NCBI GenBank assembly: GCA_030426765.1
Contig: JAUHXV010000001.1
Location: forward strand, 62,001 to 126,000
From: Bacteroidia bacterium
GTDB taxonomy: Bacteria; Bacteroidota; Bacteroidia; Chitinophagales; Saprospiraceae
Direction: 5' to 3'
Length of the DNA stretch: 64,000 bases
Positions 32,982 to 43,153 of the stretch are shown piece after piece. How positions within the stretch are numbered: position 1 is the stretch's first letter; each line of letters opens with the position of its first letter. Under the pieces are notes generated by a model. It was not told where the DNA came from. It ran no database searches and saw only the letters and a program-made list of their open reading frames with translations. The position numbers were made by a program, and so were the translations under genes.

Positions 32982-34202
32982 TTATTCAATCACCACCTTT
33001 ACAGTTTCCACAATTTCCTTTAACGCCTCCTCGATGACCGAGGCCTCTTTGTGACGCAGGATGACAAACCCCTCTCCCTCATAGCTGGAGGATTTTTCCC
33101 GCCCCTTTTTGGGTACCCGAATATCCGTGATGATGTCCGCATACTTCAAGCGCATTTCCTGAAGACCCTCCACATGGGATACGCGACCTTCTCCCTGGCC
33201 GCGCAGATAGGCAGCACCACTGCAGTAGGTGATTTCAGGGTTGATGACTTCATCATACACCATCAACCTAGCCCAAGCCAGCACGACATTATAATCACAA
33301 GCCCGGGAGATCAGGGTGGTAAATTGTGCTCCGGGAGGCCTGGCGGCTACCTCTGAAATAGCGATCGAACCATCGCTCCGACGAAACCACTCCATATGGC
33401 TCAAGCCTGTCTTCATGCCCAGCACATCGAGTGCTTTTTTTCCGGCTTTGCGAATATCATCAAAGGATTTGTGTGCATGCTCTTTGCGCAAAATGACGCG
33501 CCACTGAATCCACGGATTGGCCATGGCTTCCAGCGGCGTCGGATAATATTGATTGATCGTTTGACCGATGACCTTTCCGTTATGAGACAGCGTGTCCAAA
33601 GAAAACTCTTCGCCCTGAATAAACTCTTCAATGATCACACCTTCTGCCGAATGGTGGCCCAAGGATGAAAAAGCAGCATGCATATCCTGGTCATTCGTGA
33701 CGCGAAAGGTAGCCTGCGCGCCGGCCCCGGCGACTGGTTTAGCTACCACAGGATAAGGACAGGACCGGGTAAATCGGAGTGCGCCTTCCAGGTCGTGCAC
33801 CAAGGCATGCTTTGCACAGGGAATCTGATTTTCTTCAAACAAAACCTTCATTCTCGACTTATCGCGAAAATTCATCGCCGTGTCGATATCCATTCCTTCA
33901 ATACCCAGAGCCGCCCGTGCTTCAGCCATAGGCACCTGCAATTGTTCAGTCGCCCCGAGAATGCGATGGATCGTGCCGGTAGTCTTCTGCAACTCGGTCA
34001 GCACCTTGATAAGCGTCCACTTATCAAAGACATCTGCCACCTCGCGGCTCGCCGAAATCCGACTTTGTTGCCAGGACGGAAGCAGCGTGATGGGTTCCTG
34101 ACTGATGATAATCAGACGAATGTCGTGCAGAGAGACCAAAGCTTCAATGAAGCGGACAGCGTTGGCCGTAAAATTTGGGGTGATATATGCTATGGGATTC
34201 AT
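32982..34202 (-). CDS. ATP-grasp ligase-like protein
   Basis: 406 residues. The N-terminal ~95 residues form the pre-ATP-grasp alpha/beta domain (AYITPNFTANAVRFIEAL). The ATP-grasp domain shows MNFRDKSRMKVLFEENQIPCA (about 118-138), the lysine strand PYPVVAKPVAGAGAQ, the EEFIQGEEFS loop and the metal-binding SEVAARPPGAQ. This resembles carboxylate-amine/thiol ligases of the biotin-carboxylase and D-Ala-D-Ala-ligase class used to join amino acids or make small peptides. The substrate is unknown; I see no neighbouring biosynthetic partner. Confidence 0.8.
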   Translation of the reverse strand: MNPIAYITPNFTANAVRFIEALVSLHDIRLIIISQEPITLLPSWQQSRISASREVADVFDKWTLIKVLTELQKTTGTIHRILGATEQLQVPMAEARAALGIEGMDIDTAMNFRDKSRMKVLFEENQIPCAKHALVHDLEGALRFTRSCPYPVVAKPVAGAGAQATFRVTNDQDMHAAFSSLGHHSAEGVIIEEFIQGEEFSLDTLSHNGKVIGQTINQYYPTPLEAMANPWIQWRVILRKEHAHKSFDDIRKAGKKALDVLGMKTGLSHMEWFRRSDGSIAISEVAARPPGAQFTTLISRACDYNVVLAWARLMVYDEVINPEITYCSGAAYLRGQGEGRVSHVEGLQEMRLKYADIITDIRVPKKGREKSSSYEGEGFVILRHKEASVIEEALKEIVETVKVVIE

Positions 34203-34407
34203 CAGGGCAAGTTAAGCGAAAATCGAAATACGCATAAAGATTGAAGCTATATTTATACCCGGCAGAAATATAATGTATCACAAGCCGGAAACATGCTTAA
34301 CTTCTTACACGTATCGAATCAATAACTATTGCTATTATTATTACGTTAATATTTCCGGAAGAAAGTAACCCTTTCCAAGCCAAAACGTCAATCCAGAAAC
34401 TTTAAAA

Positions 34408-37311
34408 ATGCACATACCAGGAAAATCGTTTTTTATTCTCTTTTTGAGCCTCTTTGCCATTTCTCTTTCCGGACAGGTAAAAGACAACGCGGAGATCGCA
34501 AAGATGATACAGGAGTATAAGCAGGATATCCGGGGACCCTATAAAGACATTCGATGGTTCTGCAAGGATGGTACCATCAATCCTCCAAAAGAGCCCTGTG
34601 GTGAAGTGGGTGGGTTTCAACGCGCACGCTATAAAGATGCCGTGGAAGCGTTGGCAAAGTCAAATAAAATCTATCTCGGACAGATATTATCCACGACCTC
34701 AAAAGAACAATTCTGGGATGAGGCAAATCACCATTCCAGACTTAAACAATATCAGCTCGAACAATTTTTACGCGCCAACGATGGCGGCTGGATCAATAAA
34801 AGAGCGCAATATTACCGAGGAGCGTATCAAATCGAAGATGAAGAAGCATGGGGGATTGACTTTTTGCAATTTGTGCTCAGCGATGCACAGAAAATAGAGA
34901 AGTCTTTTTTCCTGATCAGACAGAGTGCGCGAGACATCCCTCATGCGGGCGACAACAATACTACGCAAACGGTACGCGCGGTATCTAAGGAAATATCCGA
35001 TCTGTATACACCCTTTATGGATTTGCGGGTGAAAATTCACGGCCAGCCGGATCAGGGCGATATTCAAAAAGTCAAGGATTTCCGAACTAAACACAAAACA
35101 AAGTTTGACGAGAGTGTGGATAAAATGTTCACTCGCCTCATCGCGGAAATGGAAATCATGTATAAGCCGATCCAAGTGGAGGACTTCCGATCGTATCTGA
35201 AAAAGTTGCCTGGTGACAGCGAAGCAGCTAAATCGTTAGCGAAGTTTATTGATGAGTATAAAAAAGCGGAAACGCATAAGGATAAGTGTTCCCTGATCAG
35301 CATGCTTGCGTTTACTTTACGTCAGGATATCACATCGGTTTCCAAACCGGCAGCACGACTTGCTATACTCGATGTTTCTAACAAACTTGAGGTACTGATG
35401 AATCGGGAAGCCCCTTTGTGGGTGCCTCAGACCCTTGAAGAACAATTGGGAAAAATCATGACCCTGGTGGTAGCTTCCGGAGGGTTTGGATATCTGGAAT
35501 TTTGGGAATTGGAAACTTTCCTGAAGGACTTTGGTATGATTGGTGTTGACGAGACCATCACACTCGATGCACTCAGCAACATGCTTGAGCGATCACAAAA
35601 AGCAGTGGAATGGAGCACGGGCATGTTTCGTGCGACGTATCAGGATGTGATTCGACTCTATGCCGGATTCGAACCGCTTGCATATGGTCTGATCGATGAT
35701 AAAGTGAGGTCTTCTGTGCTGCTTGAGTTGGGCAGTAGTGTGTCGGTCTTAGGCGATTTTTTCTCCGGAGAAGCCGGTTTTGCCAATAAAGTGATGGACA
35801 TTAAAAACCAGAGTTCGATGCGCGGACTCAACCCCGGCTATGCCATGGGAGAGCTTGTTGTCACCAACCAGGCTCCGGAAGACATTGAAGTGGCTAAGGA
35901 TAAAATCTATGTGTTTAACCGACCGCCGGCAGACCTGAAACCGATTGCCGGAATCGCAACGGTGACCGAAGGAAATATGGTCTCGCATGTCCAGTTGCTG
36001 GCAAGAAACCTTGGAATACCGAATGCGGTACTTTCAGCAGAAAATCTCCAGTCTCTTCTCCCCTATCACGGGCAGGAAGTGTTTTATGCAGTATCAAACC
36101 GAGGCACAGTCATTATGAAACCAGCCACTGATATGACTGATGAAGAAAAAGTCTTGTTTGCGACGCGTACGCGAAGCGAAGAAATGATCACTGTGCCGGT
36201 GGAAAACATACAACTAGATGATTCAAGGATTCTCAATTTGCGCGAGGTTCATGCTTCACACTCCGGTATTGTATGTGGCCCGAAAGCAGCGAATCTCGGT
36301 CAGCTCAAATTGATGTTTCCGGACCACGTTGTGGAAGGCCTTGTAATTCCATTCTCCATTTTCAGAGAACACTTTGATCAGCAAATGCCTGGAGACGAAC
36401 AAACCTACTGGGAGTTTTTGAATGCTGTGTTTGCCCACGCCCGAGACCTGCAGGCGGACGAACAGCCGGAAGAAAAAGTGCAGCGATATGTGCTTGATAA
36501 ACTTGAGGAACTTCGGGCTGCCATTAAAGAAATGCCGTTGTTACCGGAGTTTAAATCTGCTCTACAGGATAGCTTTAAATCTGTTTTTGGAAATGAAATT
36601 GGAACAGTACCTGTGTTTTTGCGCAGTGATACCAACATGGAAGACCTGAAGGATTTTACGGGCGCCGGCCTTAATCTTACTTTGTTTAATGTCCTGAATG
36701 CGGATAAAATTCTCCAGGGTATCAAAGATGTCTGGGCTTCACCGTATGTCGAGCGGAGTTATATGTGGCGTCAGCGTTATCTCCTCAATCCGGAAAATGT
36801 GTTTCCTTCCATTCTGATCATCCCGAGTGTCAATGCAGATTACTCGGGTGTGCTGATTACCAAGGGGATCAGTTCGGGATCTCCGGATGATGCGACTATT
36901 GCCTTCAACCGGGGTGTCGGAGGTGCGGTCGAAGGACAGGCCAGTGAATCATGGTTGCTGAAAGCAAATGGGGACAACCTGCTTTTAACCCCGGCGCGCG
37001 AACCGGAGTTTACCAGTATTCCCGCCACAGGAGGCAGCCTGAAGCTGCACACTTCTTTTGAAGAACAACTGCTGAGTGAAGGAAGATTGGCATCATTAAG
37101 AACGATGGCGACATCCCTTTTAGAAAAACTACCCGCCACCGACATGAAGTGGCCGTATGATGTGGAACTGGGTTTTAAGGATGATCACATCTGGTTGTTT
37201 CAGGTACGTCCTTTTGTGGAAAACAAACGAGCCTCATCATCGCAGTACCTTCAGTCTATCACTCCCCAAATGGATCGTGATAAGACGATACCTTTAAATG
37301 CCTCGATATGA
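34408..37311 (+). CDS. Exported PEP/pyruvate-dikinase-like protein with glucan-water-dikinase domain order
   Basis: 967 residues. Signal peptide 1-22 (SFFILFLSLFAISLSG). Residues 25-450 are helical and unrecognised. A phosphohistidine mobile domain follows (VTEGNMVSHVQLLARNLGIP, with H527), and then the PEP-synthase-type ATP-grasp domain (GPKAANLG near 624; R739-SDTNMEDL then FTGAGLN; DYSGVLITK; DVELGFKD...LFQVRPF near 930). The His domain before the nucleotide domain is the order of alpha-glucan water dikinases, not of PpsA. It overlaps the next gene by ATGA. Exported location with an ATP-binding fold is odd: ATP is scarce outside the cytoplasm. Confidence 0.8.
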   Translation: MHIPGKSFFILFLSLFAISLSGQVKDNAEIAKMIQEYKQDIRGPYKDIRWFCKDGTINPPKEPCGEVGGFQRARYKDAVEALAKSNKIYLGQILSTTSKEQFWDEANHHSRLKQYQLEQFLRANDGGWINKRAQYYRGAYQIEDEEAWGIDFLQFVLSDAQKIEKSFFLIRQSARDIPHAGDNNTTQTVRAVSKEISDLYTPFMDLRVKIHGQPDQGDIQKVKDFRTKHKTKFDESVDKMFTRLIAEMEIMYKPIQVEDFRSYLKKLPGDSEAAKSLAKFIDEYKKAETHKDKCSLISMLAFTLRQDITSVSKPAARLAILDVSNKLEVLMNREAPLWVPQTLEEQLGKIMTLVVASGGFGYLEFWELETFLKDFGMIGVDETITLDALSNMLERSQKAVEWSTGMFRATYQDVIRLYAGFEPLAYGLIDDKVRSSVLLELGSSVSVLGDFFSGEAGFANKVMDIKNQSSMRGLNPGYAMGELVVTNQAPEDIEVAKDKIYVFNRPPADLKPIAGIATVTEGNMVSHVQLLARNLGIPNAVLSAENLQSLLPYHGQEVFYAVSNRGTVIMKPATDMTDEEKVLFATRTRSEEMITVPVENIQLDDSRILNLREVHASHSGIVCGPKAANLGQLKLMFPDHVVEGLVIPFSIFREHFDQQMPGDEQTYWEFLNAVFAHARDLQADEQPEEKVQRYVLDKLEELRAAIKEMPLLPEFKSALQDSFKSVFGNEIGTVPVFLRSDTNMEDLKDFTGAGLNLTLFNVLNADKILQGIKDVWASPYVERSYMWRQRYLLNPENVFPSILIIPSVNADYSGVLITKGISSGSPDDATIAFNRGVGGAVEGQASESWLLKANGDNLLLTPAREPEFTSIPATGGSLKLHTSFEEQLLSEGRLASLRTMATSLLEKLPATDMKWPYDVELGFKDDHIWLFQVRPFVENKRASSSQYLQSITPQMDRDKTIPLNASI

Positions 37312-38564
37312 ATTTTCGAATCCTTCTGGTCACACTAATCAGTCTTACTTTTCTGACGTCAGCTGCACCTCCGTATCCCATTGACGGATATTCCCTGACA
37401 GGCATTAAACGTCTGCATCGTTTGGAATTGATTGTGTCGGGTGAGATCAAAGAAACCATGCCGATTCCCGGAGCGATGAAATCCATTCAGGACATCGGCC
37501 TCAACCTGATGAATGCCAGGGGCGATAGTCTGGACGTCATTCCATCGCCGGATCCGGTGTTGCAAAAAAGCATCAATGCGCTCTTTCCAAATCTGAGCGA
37601 GAAGTATTCAATTTCGATTCTGGATATCACCCCAGGGAAAAAGATCCGGTATGCTTCGCGAAAAGAGACAGCCGAGTATCAGCCGGGCAGTGTGGGAAAG
37701 ATTGCTGTTGCCGCAGGATTGCTTACTGAGCTTCAGAAGATTTATCCGGACTCTTTTTCCAAACGCCAGGAACTCCTGCGCACTAAGTCTGTTCGCGCGG
37801 GAAAATGGGCAATGACTGATTCCCACACCGTTCCGTTTTTCGATACAGAGACCAACAAACTGGTGAAGCGGACTGTGCAGGAGAAAGATGTTTTTACGCT
37901 GTACGAATGGCTGGATCACATGATGTCGGTCAGTAATAATGGCGCGGCGAGTGTATGCTGGAGAGAAGCGGTGCTGATGCGGGCTTTTGGAAAAGCGTAT
38001 CCAACACTGACGGAAGAAGAAGCGGATTTATTTTTTAAAAACACCCCTAAATCAACTCTGACAACTATGGCCAATGCCCTTGTCAACGAACCCATGCGGG
38101 TACAAGGCATCACCGAAAGGGAATGGCGCCTCGGGCGATTGTTTACAGCAGGCGGTGAGTCCTATATCCCACCAAGAGATGGCAGTACAGGTACAACAGT
38201 TGGGCTGATGAAATTTCTAATCGCCATGGAAAAAGGCCTTGTCGTGGATCCCGAAAGCAGCCTGGAATTGAAGCGACTGATGTACATGACGGATCGACGC
38301 ATTCGCTATGCATCTGCATCGGCGCTGAAGGAAGCAGCCGTGTATTTTAAATCAGGAAGCCTCTACAAATGCAAACCGGAAGAAGGGTATACCTGCGAAA
38401 AATACAAAGGCAATGTGGACAACTTCATGAACTCGGTTGCGATTATTGAACATCCGGATGGCACGACGTACCTGGTCGCCATGATGAGCAATGTGTTGAA
38501 GAAAAATTCAGGAAGCGATCACATGGCACTGGCAGCGAGCATAGACAAGGTGATTCGAAAATAG
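37308..38564 (+). CDS. Exported serine hydrolase with class A beta-lactamase fold
   Basis: 418 residues. Signal peptide 1-18 (ILLVTLISLTFLTSA). Active-site motifs in class A order: S128-V-G-K131, S209-N-N211 (the SDN position) and K348-S-G350. It lacks an obvious Glu166-type omega-loop motif and is far longer than a beta-lactamase (about 290), so a peptidase or esterase role on the cell wall is more likely than antibiotic resistance. Its ATG overlaps the stop of the dikinase-like gene (37308-37311), so the two are translationally coupled. Confidence 0.78.
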   Translation: MNFRILLVTLISLTFLTSAAPPYPIDGYSLTGIKRLHRLELIVSGEIKETMPIPGAMKSIQDIGLNLMNARGDSLDVIPSPDPVLQKSINALFPNLSEKYSISILDITPGKKIRYASRKETAEYQPGSVGKIAVAAGLLTELQKIYPDSFSKRQELLRTKSVRAGKWAMTDSHTVPFFDTETNKLVKRTVQEKDVFTLYEWLDHMMSVSNNGAASVCWREAVLMRAFGKAYPTLTEEEADLFFKNTPKSTLTTMANALVNEPMRVQGITEREWRLGRLFTAGGESYIPPRDGSTGTTVGLMKFLIAMEKGLVVDPESSLELKRLMYMTDRRIRYASASALKEAAVYFKSGSLYKCKPEEGYTCEKYKGNVDNFMNSVAIIEHPDGTTYLVAMMSNVLKKNSGSDHMALAASIDKVIRK

Positions 38565-38600
38565 AAAGCTACTTTCTCTGGCTGAAATAAATGATAAGGG

Positions 38601-41417
38601 TCAGGCGGACAGATCCCGTACAACTTCTATAGCGCGTTCTCTGATTTTCTGATACGGACTTCGTGTGAACGGTTCCACGAGCGCGATGTATTCTTTTTTC
38701 TTAAGCAAAGTGATCAGCTTGAACACCGCCATCTTCAATTTCGGGTCGCGACCTTCGAGCAGCAATGCGAGACACCGGGCTTCATCGGGTACTTTAACCT
38801 TGAGGTTGTGTATCGCTTCAACGGAAAGAGATTCAAACGAAGCGGTTTCAACAATTGGCACCAGTGTTTTTTTCAAAGTGGGTTCGAGGACATTATCCAG
38901 AAACTCCACCGAGTTCATGCGGACATCCGGATTGACACTCCGGATACCTTCATACACGGGAATAACATCTTCCGGTGGGTAGCGAAGGCCGAGTAATCTA
39001 AAGATCCTTTCAAGTGTGCCATCCAGTCTGCGCTCGAGGAGCTCAATGAGTTTTTCGCGTGCTTCATGAACCTCAGGAGGCTCTTCTACGGGCAACATCT
39101 GGTTTTGTAAATACAATACACCCAGAATTTCTTTGTACAAGGTGGCTTCATCAATGATGTGATTGACGATGTCCTCCTTTTTTATTTTCAGGTGTGGAAA
39201 ATTATGCTGAATCGTATTTAAAGCGCGCAGCGCCTCCAGGCGAAGGTTGACATCTCTGGTGTTTAAAAAGTGCAACAAAGTGCGCACAGCGACCTGATCA
39301 TCCAGTCGTTCCATGACGCCCGGAATCTGGTGAATGACAGCGAGATTAATTTCGGGGTTTTTAGCGAGCAACTGCAGTTCGTGCGCGATACCTACGCCAT
39401 ACAGAAGCAAAGCTTTTTGTGCATACGGTCGCGTATCTTTAGTAATCAGAAAAGAGGATATAGGCTCGATGAACGGCTGGTGCATGGTATGCCCGGCCGC
39501 AAGAATCGCTTCTTTGACAATTTGCGGATCGTTGTCCTTCATGAAACCAGCGATGATATTATAATGGTTTTTCAACCGCGCATGACCGATCGCGCGCAAC
39601 ACCATTTTTTTATACAACAGACGCTCATCTTCATCTTCAGAAAGCTCGGCATATTTTAGTTTTTCACTGACGCGCTGATCGATTCTGAGGTGTTTCTTGA
39701 GTTCCGGATTATTTCTCGCTTCCACGGCGAGACCTACCAGTGCTGCTCCGCTGATCATCGGGTCTTCATGCAGCAGGTATTGATTGATGATGTCGATCCG
39801 GTTGTCTGTCGTTTGCCGGAAGAGTTGCTCAAAAGCCAGATATCGAACGTCCTGATCGGGATCGTGAAGGAGCCTCTCAATCACTACCGGGGACAGGGTT
39901 TTTTCCAGAAAATAAATGCACTCCAAAGCTTTGATCCTGACCTGTGCATTTTCGTGAGAGAGAAACCTGGCCACATCTCCAAACATGCGTTTGTCAGATA
40001 TCTCCCGGACTTTTTCCAGCACGTATATGATCTGCTTGTCCGTCCCGGAGTCAAGTGCTTTTTTCAGTCCACTTAGGACAGAGGTGTTTTGAAAATCAGG
40101 TGCCTTCTTTGAAGCCTGCTTGTCTGCCTGAGACAATTTGGATTTAAATGAGTTGATGTATTCATGTCGCACCTTCAGAGCGATCCAAAACCAGATGGCC
40201 AGCATAACGATGGTAAGCAAGCTCACCGCCTGCACGGAGAGGTCGAGACCACTGATGATAAAGATGAGCAGCACACCCGCGATCCCTGTAGCCGCCATGT
40301 CGACAAACACATCGATAAACGTTTTTGTCTGGCTTTTTATACTTGCAGGAATCGGGAGTGCAAGAAGTTCTGTGGCGGCTTTGTTGACGGATTGCTTAAC
40401 TGATACTTCCCATAGCTTCGTAAAAATTCCGGCCCAAAGGACAGGTGCAAAAAGCAAGGTTAATGATCCGACCATCACACCGCCGGGCAACACATACAGG
40501 GAAGAGCCTACGCCAAATGTCCCCACAATGCGTTTTGTCAGAAATAGCTGCACGAGCAGTGAGACAACATTAAACGTGGAAAACCAGAATCCAAAAAACG
40601 CAGTGAGTTCGTCCGGATCCTCAATACTCGCCGACGCAACGCTACTGTACTGAAATTCGACCAACTTAGAGACAATGACTCCGATCCCGATGATCAGGGC
40701 CAGATAGGTAAGATGTTTTGATTTTCGAATCAACCATACCGGGTGATCGGCAAATCCGGAGAGACGTTTTTTTTGCTGAAAAGTACTGAGTGGTTTGATG
40801 TGTTTCCGCCAGATGATATTGTTTAGCGGAATGCAAATGGCGAGTAAAGCAGCCGCAACAAACAGCAGGTCGGGACCTTCGACAAAAGATACCAGGATAG
40901 AAGTCAGGTATCCTCCGGCCACACCACCGGCAATGGGTCCGGCACCAATAAAACTAAAAAGGCGCTTAGCTTCCCGCGCATCAAAAGCCAGATTGGCCAT
41001 GATCCAAAACTGTGAAGTAGTCAGTACGCCGAAAATAGCCACACCGATATAGAAGATGTACAGGACCAGTTTTTCGGCGATGTTGAAGTTGAGCAAAAGT
41101 CCAATGCCGATGAGTGCGAGGATCGACACCATCAGGGTGCCGGAGGTGACACGCCGCAAGGAACGCGTATTCAGCACGCGTGCATAAAAGGTGGAAACGC
41201 CCATGGCGGAAATCGCCACCAACAGGAAAGCAAAAGGGAGTTGTTCAATACCGATGACCGAAAGAAACTGCGCATTGACCACCGGTTTGATGATCAGCAG
41301 TGTCAGAATGATCAGAAAAATATTCAACTGCATCAGGAGTACCCGCTGGTACTCACCCTCACGAATGTCAAATGTTTTGAGCAGAAACTCTCTGATCAGT
41401 GGGGTCAGTCGATTCAA
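38601..41417 (-). CDS. MFS/ATP-ADP-carrier-like membrane protein fused to HEAT repeats
   Basis: 938 residues. Residues 1-410 have about eleven to twelve hydrophobic segments, beginning LLMQLNIFLIILTLLIIKPVVNAQFL, with spacing like nucleotide-carrier (Npt/ATP-ADP translocase) or MFS transporters. Residues about 445-935 are HEAT repeats: DVARFLSHENAQVRIKALECIYFL, LLHDPDQDVRYLAFEQLF, FLNTRDVNLRLEALRAL and more. The fusion is seen in Bacteroidota; the HEAT part probably lies in the cytoplasm and binds partners. Transport substrate unknown. It follows a serine hydrolase gene by 4 bp on the same strand. Confidence 0.78.
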   Translation of the reverse strand: MNRLTPLIREFLLKTFDIREGEYQRVLLMQLNIFLIILTLLIIKPVVNAQFLSVIGIEQLPFAFLLVAISAMGVSTFYARVLNTRSLRRVTSGTLMVSILALIGIGLLLNFNIAEKLVLYIFYIGVAIFGVLTTSQFWIMANLAFDAREAKRLFSFIGAGPIAGGVAGGYLTSILVSFVEGPDLLFVAAALLAICIPLNNIIWRKHIKPLSTFQQKKRLSGFADHPVWLIRKSKHLTYLALIIGIGVIVSKLVEFQYSSVASASIEDPDELTAFFGFWFSTFNVVSLLVQLFLTKRIVGTFGVGSSLYVLPGGVMVGSLTLLFAPVLWAGIFTKLWEVSVKQSVNKAATELLALPIPASIKSQTKTFIDVFVDMAATGIAGVLLIFIISGLDLSVQAVSLLTIVMLAIWFWIALKVRHEYINSFKSKLSQADKQASKKAPDFQNTSVLSGLKKALDSGTDKQIIYVLEKVREISDKRMFGDVARFLSHENAQVRIKALECIYFLEKTLSPVVIERLLHDPDQDVRYLAFEQLFRQTTDNRIDIINQYLLHEDPMISGAALVGLAVEARNNPELKKHLRIDQRVSEKLKYAELSEDEDERLLYKKMVLRAIGHARLKNHYNIIAGFMKDNDPQIVKEAILAAGHTMHQPFIEPISSFLITKDTRPYAQKALLLYGVGIAHELQLLAKNPEINLAVIHQIPGVMERLDDQVAVRTLLHFLNTRDVNLRLEALRALNTIQHNFPHLKIKKEDIVNHIIDEATLYKEILGVLYLQNQMLPVEEPPEVHEAREKLIELLERRLDGTLERIFRLLGLRYPPEDVIPVYEGIRSVNPDVRMNSVEFLDNVLEPTLKKTLVPIVETASFESLSVEAIHNLKVKVPDEARCLALLLEGRDPKLKMAVFKLITLLKKKEYIALVEPFTRSPYQKIRERAIEVVRDLSA

Positions 41418-41421
41418 AAAA

Positions 41422-42429
41422 TCAAGTCTTCGGTTTTAGCGTTTTATCTACTTCCATCATGAGGTCACGCATGATCTGCTCACCATTTGGGTCATCGGCC
41501 AGCGCGACAAGAATATACTTGCGCCAGGAAGATCCCCAAACCAGGGCAGAGTCAGCGTGATAGGTCTGCCACGAACCGGACTTGCGATAGACTTTTGCCT
41601 TGGGCGCTACCTTGTCCAGTGTGTTGACAAATTTATGATGCAACTCTGGATCGCAAAGATAGCCCAGCATTTGTTGCGAACGCTCAAAATTGACCAGTCG
41701 GCCAAAAGAAAGGAGATAATAGTACCGACATACCTGCGTAGCACTGGCGGCATGACTCAGGTTTTTCATCGGATCGCCTTGTCGGTATCCGGATTGGGCA
41801 TATCTTTTTCCGACCCAAAGACCACCACCTTCTTCTTCATCATAAAAGTCATATTCCGGGTCCTCCATGACGTCTGCAATTTTGTCAAAACCAATGCGGT
41901 TGATCATCCGGGTAGCGGCACCGTTGTCGCTTTTTGAGATCATGATACGCATATCGTGTTTGACCTCTTCCGTTTCTTCCAGCTCACCTTTGTCTATAGC
42001 ATCAGTCGCAGCCAGGAGGATGGCGATCTTAGGAAGACTGGCGGCATACATCATGTGATTGCCGTTGATGCGGGCAAACTTTACATGGTTGATGTCACGC
42101 ATGTCAACGAGACCCACACATAGTTTTTGGTTAGCGGCCAGATTAGCCCATTTCTTGTTTTTGGCAATGATTTTATCCAGGCTTTTCTGCAGGGATGAAT
42201 CAACAAGCGATCGCAGTGGTTTGATCATTGAATCCGGCACTTCCACCGGTAGCGATTCCATGCTGATAGCCGGCGTGTATCGAGTCTTGGCAGCTCGGTT
42301 TGCTGCATTGCTCTGATGGTGCACGGACAGTATAACAAATCCGAAAACCAGCAGCGTGTAGAACGCCCACTTAAACCCTTTTCGATTCCGTAGGATTTGC
42401 ACCATGCGGGATAGTTGATTCATTGCCAT
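41422..42429 (-). CDS. Membrane-anchored serine hydrolase, class A beta-lactamase fold
   Basis: 335 residues. One N-terminal anchor (WAFYTLLVFGFVILSV, about 21-36) places the domain in the periplasm. The active site is complete in class A layout: S131-L-P-K134, S167-D-N169, K283-S-G285. The omega-loop glutamate is not obvious, so the enzyme may be a penicillin-interacting peptidase or an atypical lactamase. It is the first gene of a two-gene unit with the carrier/HEAT gene. It shares its motifs with the protein at 37308 but is otherwise diverged. Confidence 0.78.
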   Translation of the reverse strand: MAMNQLSRMVQILRNRKGFKWAFYTLLVFGFVILSVHHQSNAANRAAKTRYTPAISMESLPVEVPDSMIKPLRSLVDSSLQKSLDKIIAKNKKWANLAANQKLCVGLVDMRDINHVKFARINGNHMMYAASLPKIAILLAATDAIDKGELEETEEVKHDMRIMISKSDNGAATRMINRIGFDKIADVMEDPEYDFYDEEEGGGLWVGKRYAQSGYRQGDPMKNLSHAASATQVCRYYYLLSFGRLVNFERSQQMLGYLCDPELHHKFVNTLDKVAPKAKVYRKSGSWQTYHADSALVWGSSWRKYILVALADDPNGEQIMRDLMMEVDKTLKPKT

Positions 42430-42751
42430 AATACTCTGTAAAAAAATAAAACGTATTGCACTCCACTTTTAGTTTTCATCGCATCAGGCAGCTGTCACAG
42501 GCGGGGCAGGAGTTTCCCCGCTTTGTCATGGAATGGTTGACATTCCGGATGCAAAATTATGCGAATAATGAATCTTTGTATCTGCCCGTTTCTTTTAGGA
42601 AAATTAGAAAAGTAAAAGCAGGATTCTTTTCTACTCCAAAAACGGAAAAAGAAGTTGCAACGTATTGATTATAAAATACTTATAAAAAACATGTCGATAA
42701 TATAATGATACGTTAATGAGGTACAAGAACGCCTTTCCGAAAGCTGGAAAA
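42430..42751. other. 322-bp gap: promoter region of the serine hydrolase operon
   Basis: On the minus strand there is a TAATTTTG -7 element (42552-42559), followed before the start codon by a stem-loop GCGGGG/CCCCGC (42501-42506/42516-42521) that would lie in the 5' leader. The rest is AT-rich with no gene seen. Confidence 0.5.
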
Positions 42752-43153
42752 TCAATGTATCTCCACGGAATAGATGTCCAGATCATTGCGCTCGATATCC
42801 GAAACAAAAAAACCACCTGCCTGAGGAATCACTTCAATCAGATCAAAGCGCTGACAGTCTTTTGGGAGACCGGTAAAAATGAGAGAAAACTGATTGGATT
42901 CTCCCGGTTCGACAATCTTCCATTCCGGAGCAAACGGGATATTTTCCACATGTACGAGTTCACTTTTATGGGCGATATTTTTCGCCACCAGATAGGTCGA
43001 TGGCCAGATCCGGATGTTCATTCCAAATGGGTTGGAGCAGGTATAGCGGCAGTGAATGATCACCTGCTTTTCTTCCTGCACGACTTCTTTGACCATCCTT
43101 TTTATGGTGGGCTTCTTTCGGGTGACCGGCTGCTGAAACGTAGAATGGCTCAT
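42752..43153 (-). CDS. Conserved hypothetical protein downstream of metH
   Basis: 133 residues, cytoplasmic. After a basic start (MSHSTFQQPVTRKKPTIKRM), a beta-sandwich-like sequence follows: VIIHCRYTCSNPFGMNIRIWPSTYLV, EWKIVEPGESNQFSLIFTGLPKDCQRFDLIE, GGFFVSDIERNDLDIYSVEI. I recognise this as a conserved Bacteroidota protein of unknown function, and prefer it to the antisense frame at 42716-43177, which has no family signal. It follows metH by 32 bp on the same strand and is probably co-transcribed. Confidence 0.65.
   Translation of the reverse strand: MSHSTFQQPVTRKKPTIKRMVKEVVQEEKQVIIHCRYTCSNPFGMNIRIWPSTYLVAKNIAHKSELVHVENIPFAPEWKIVEPGESNQFSLIFTGLPKDCQRFDLIEVIPQAGGFFVSDIERNDLDIYSVEIH

Noticed and set aside
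37308-38564. True antibiotic-resistance beta-lactamase
   Set aside because: Class A motifs are present, but the length (418) and missing omega-loop glutamate argue for a cell-wall hydrolase instead.
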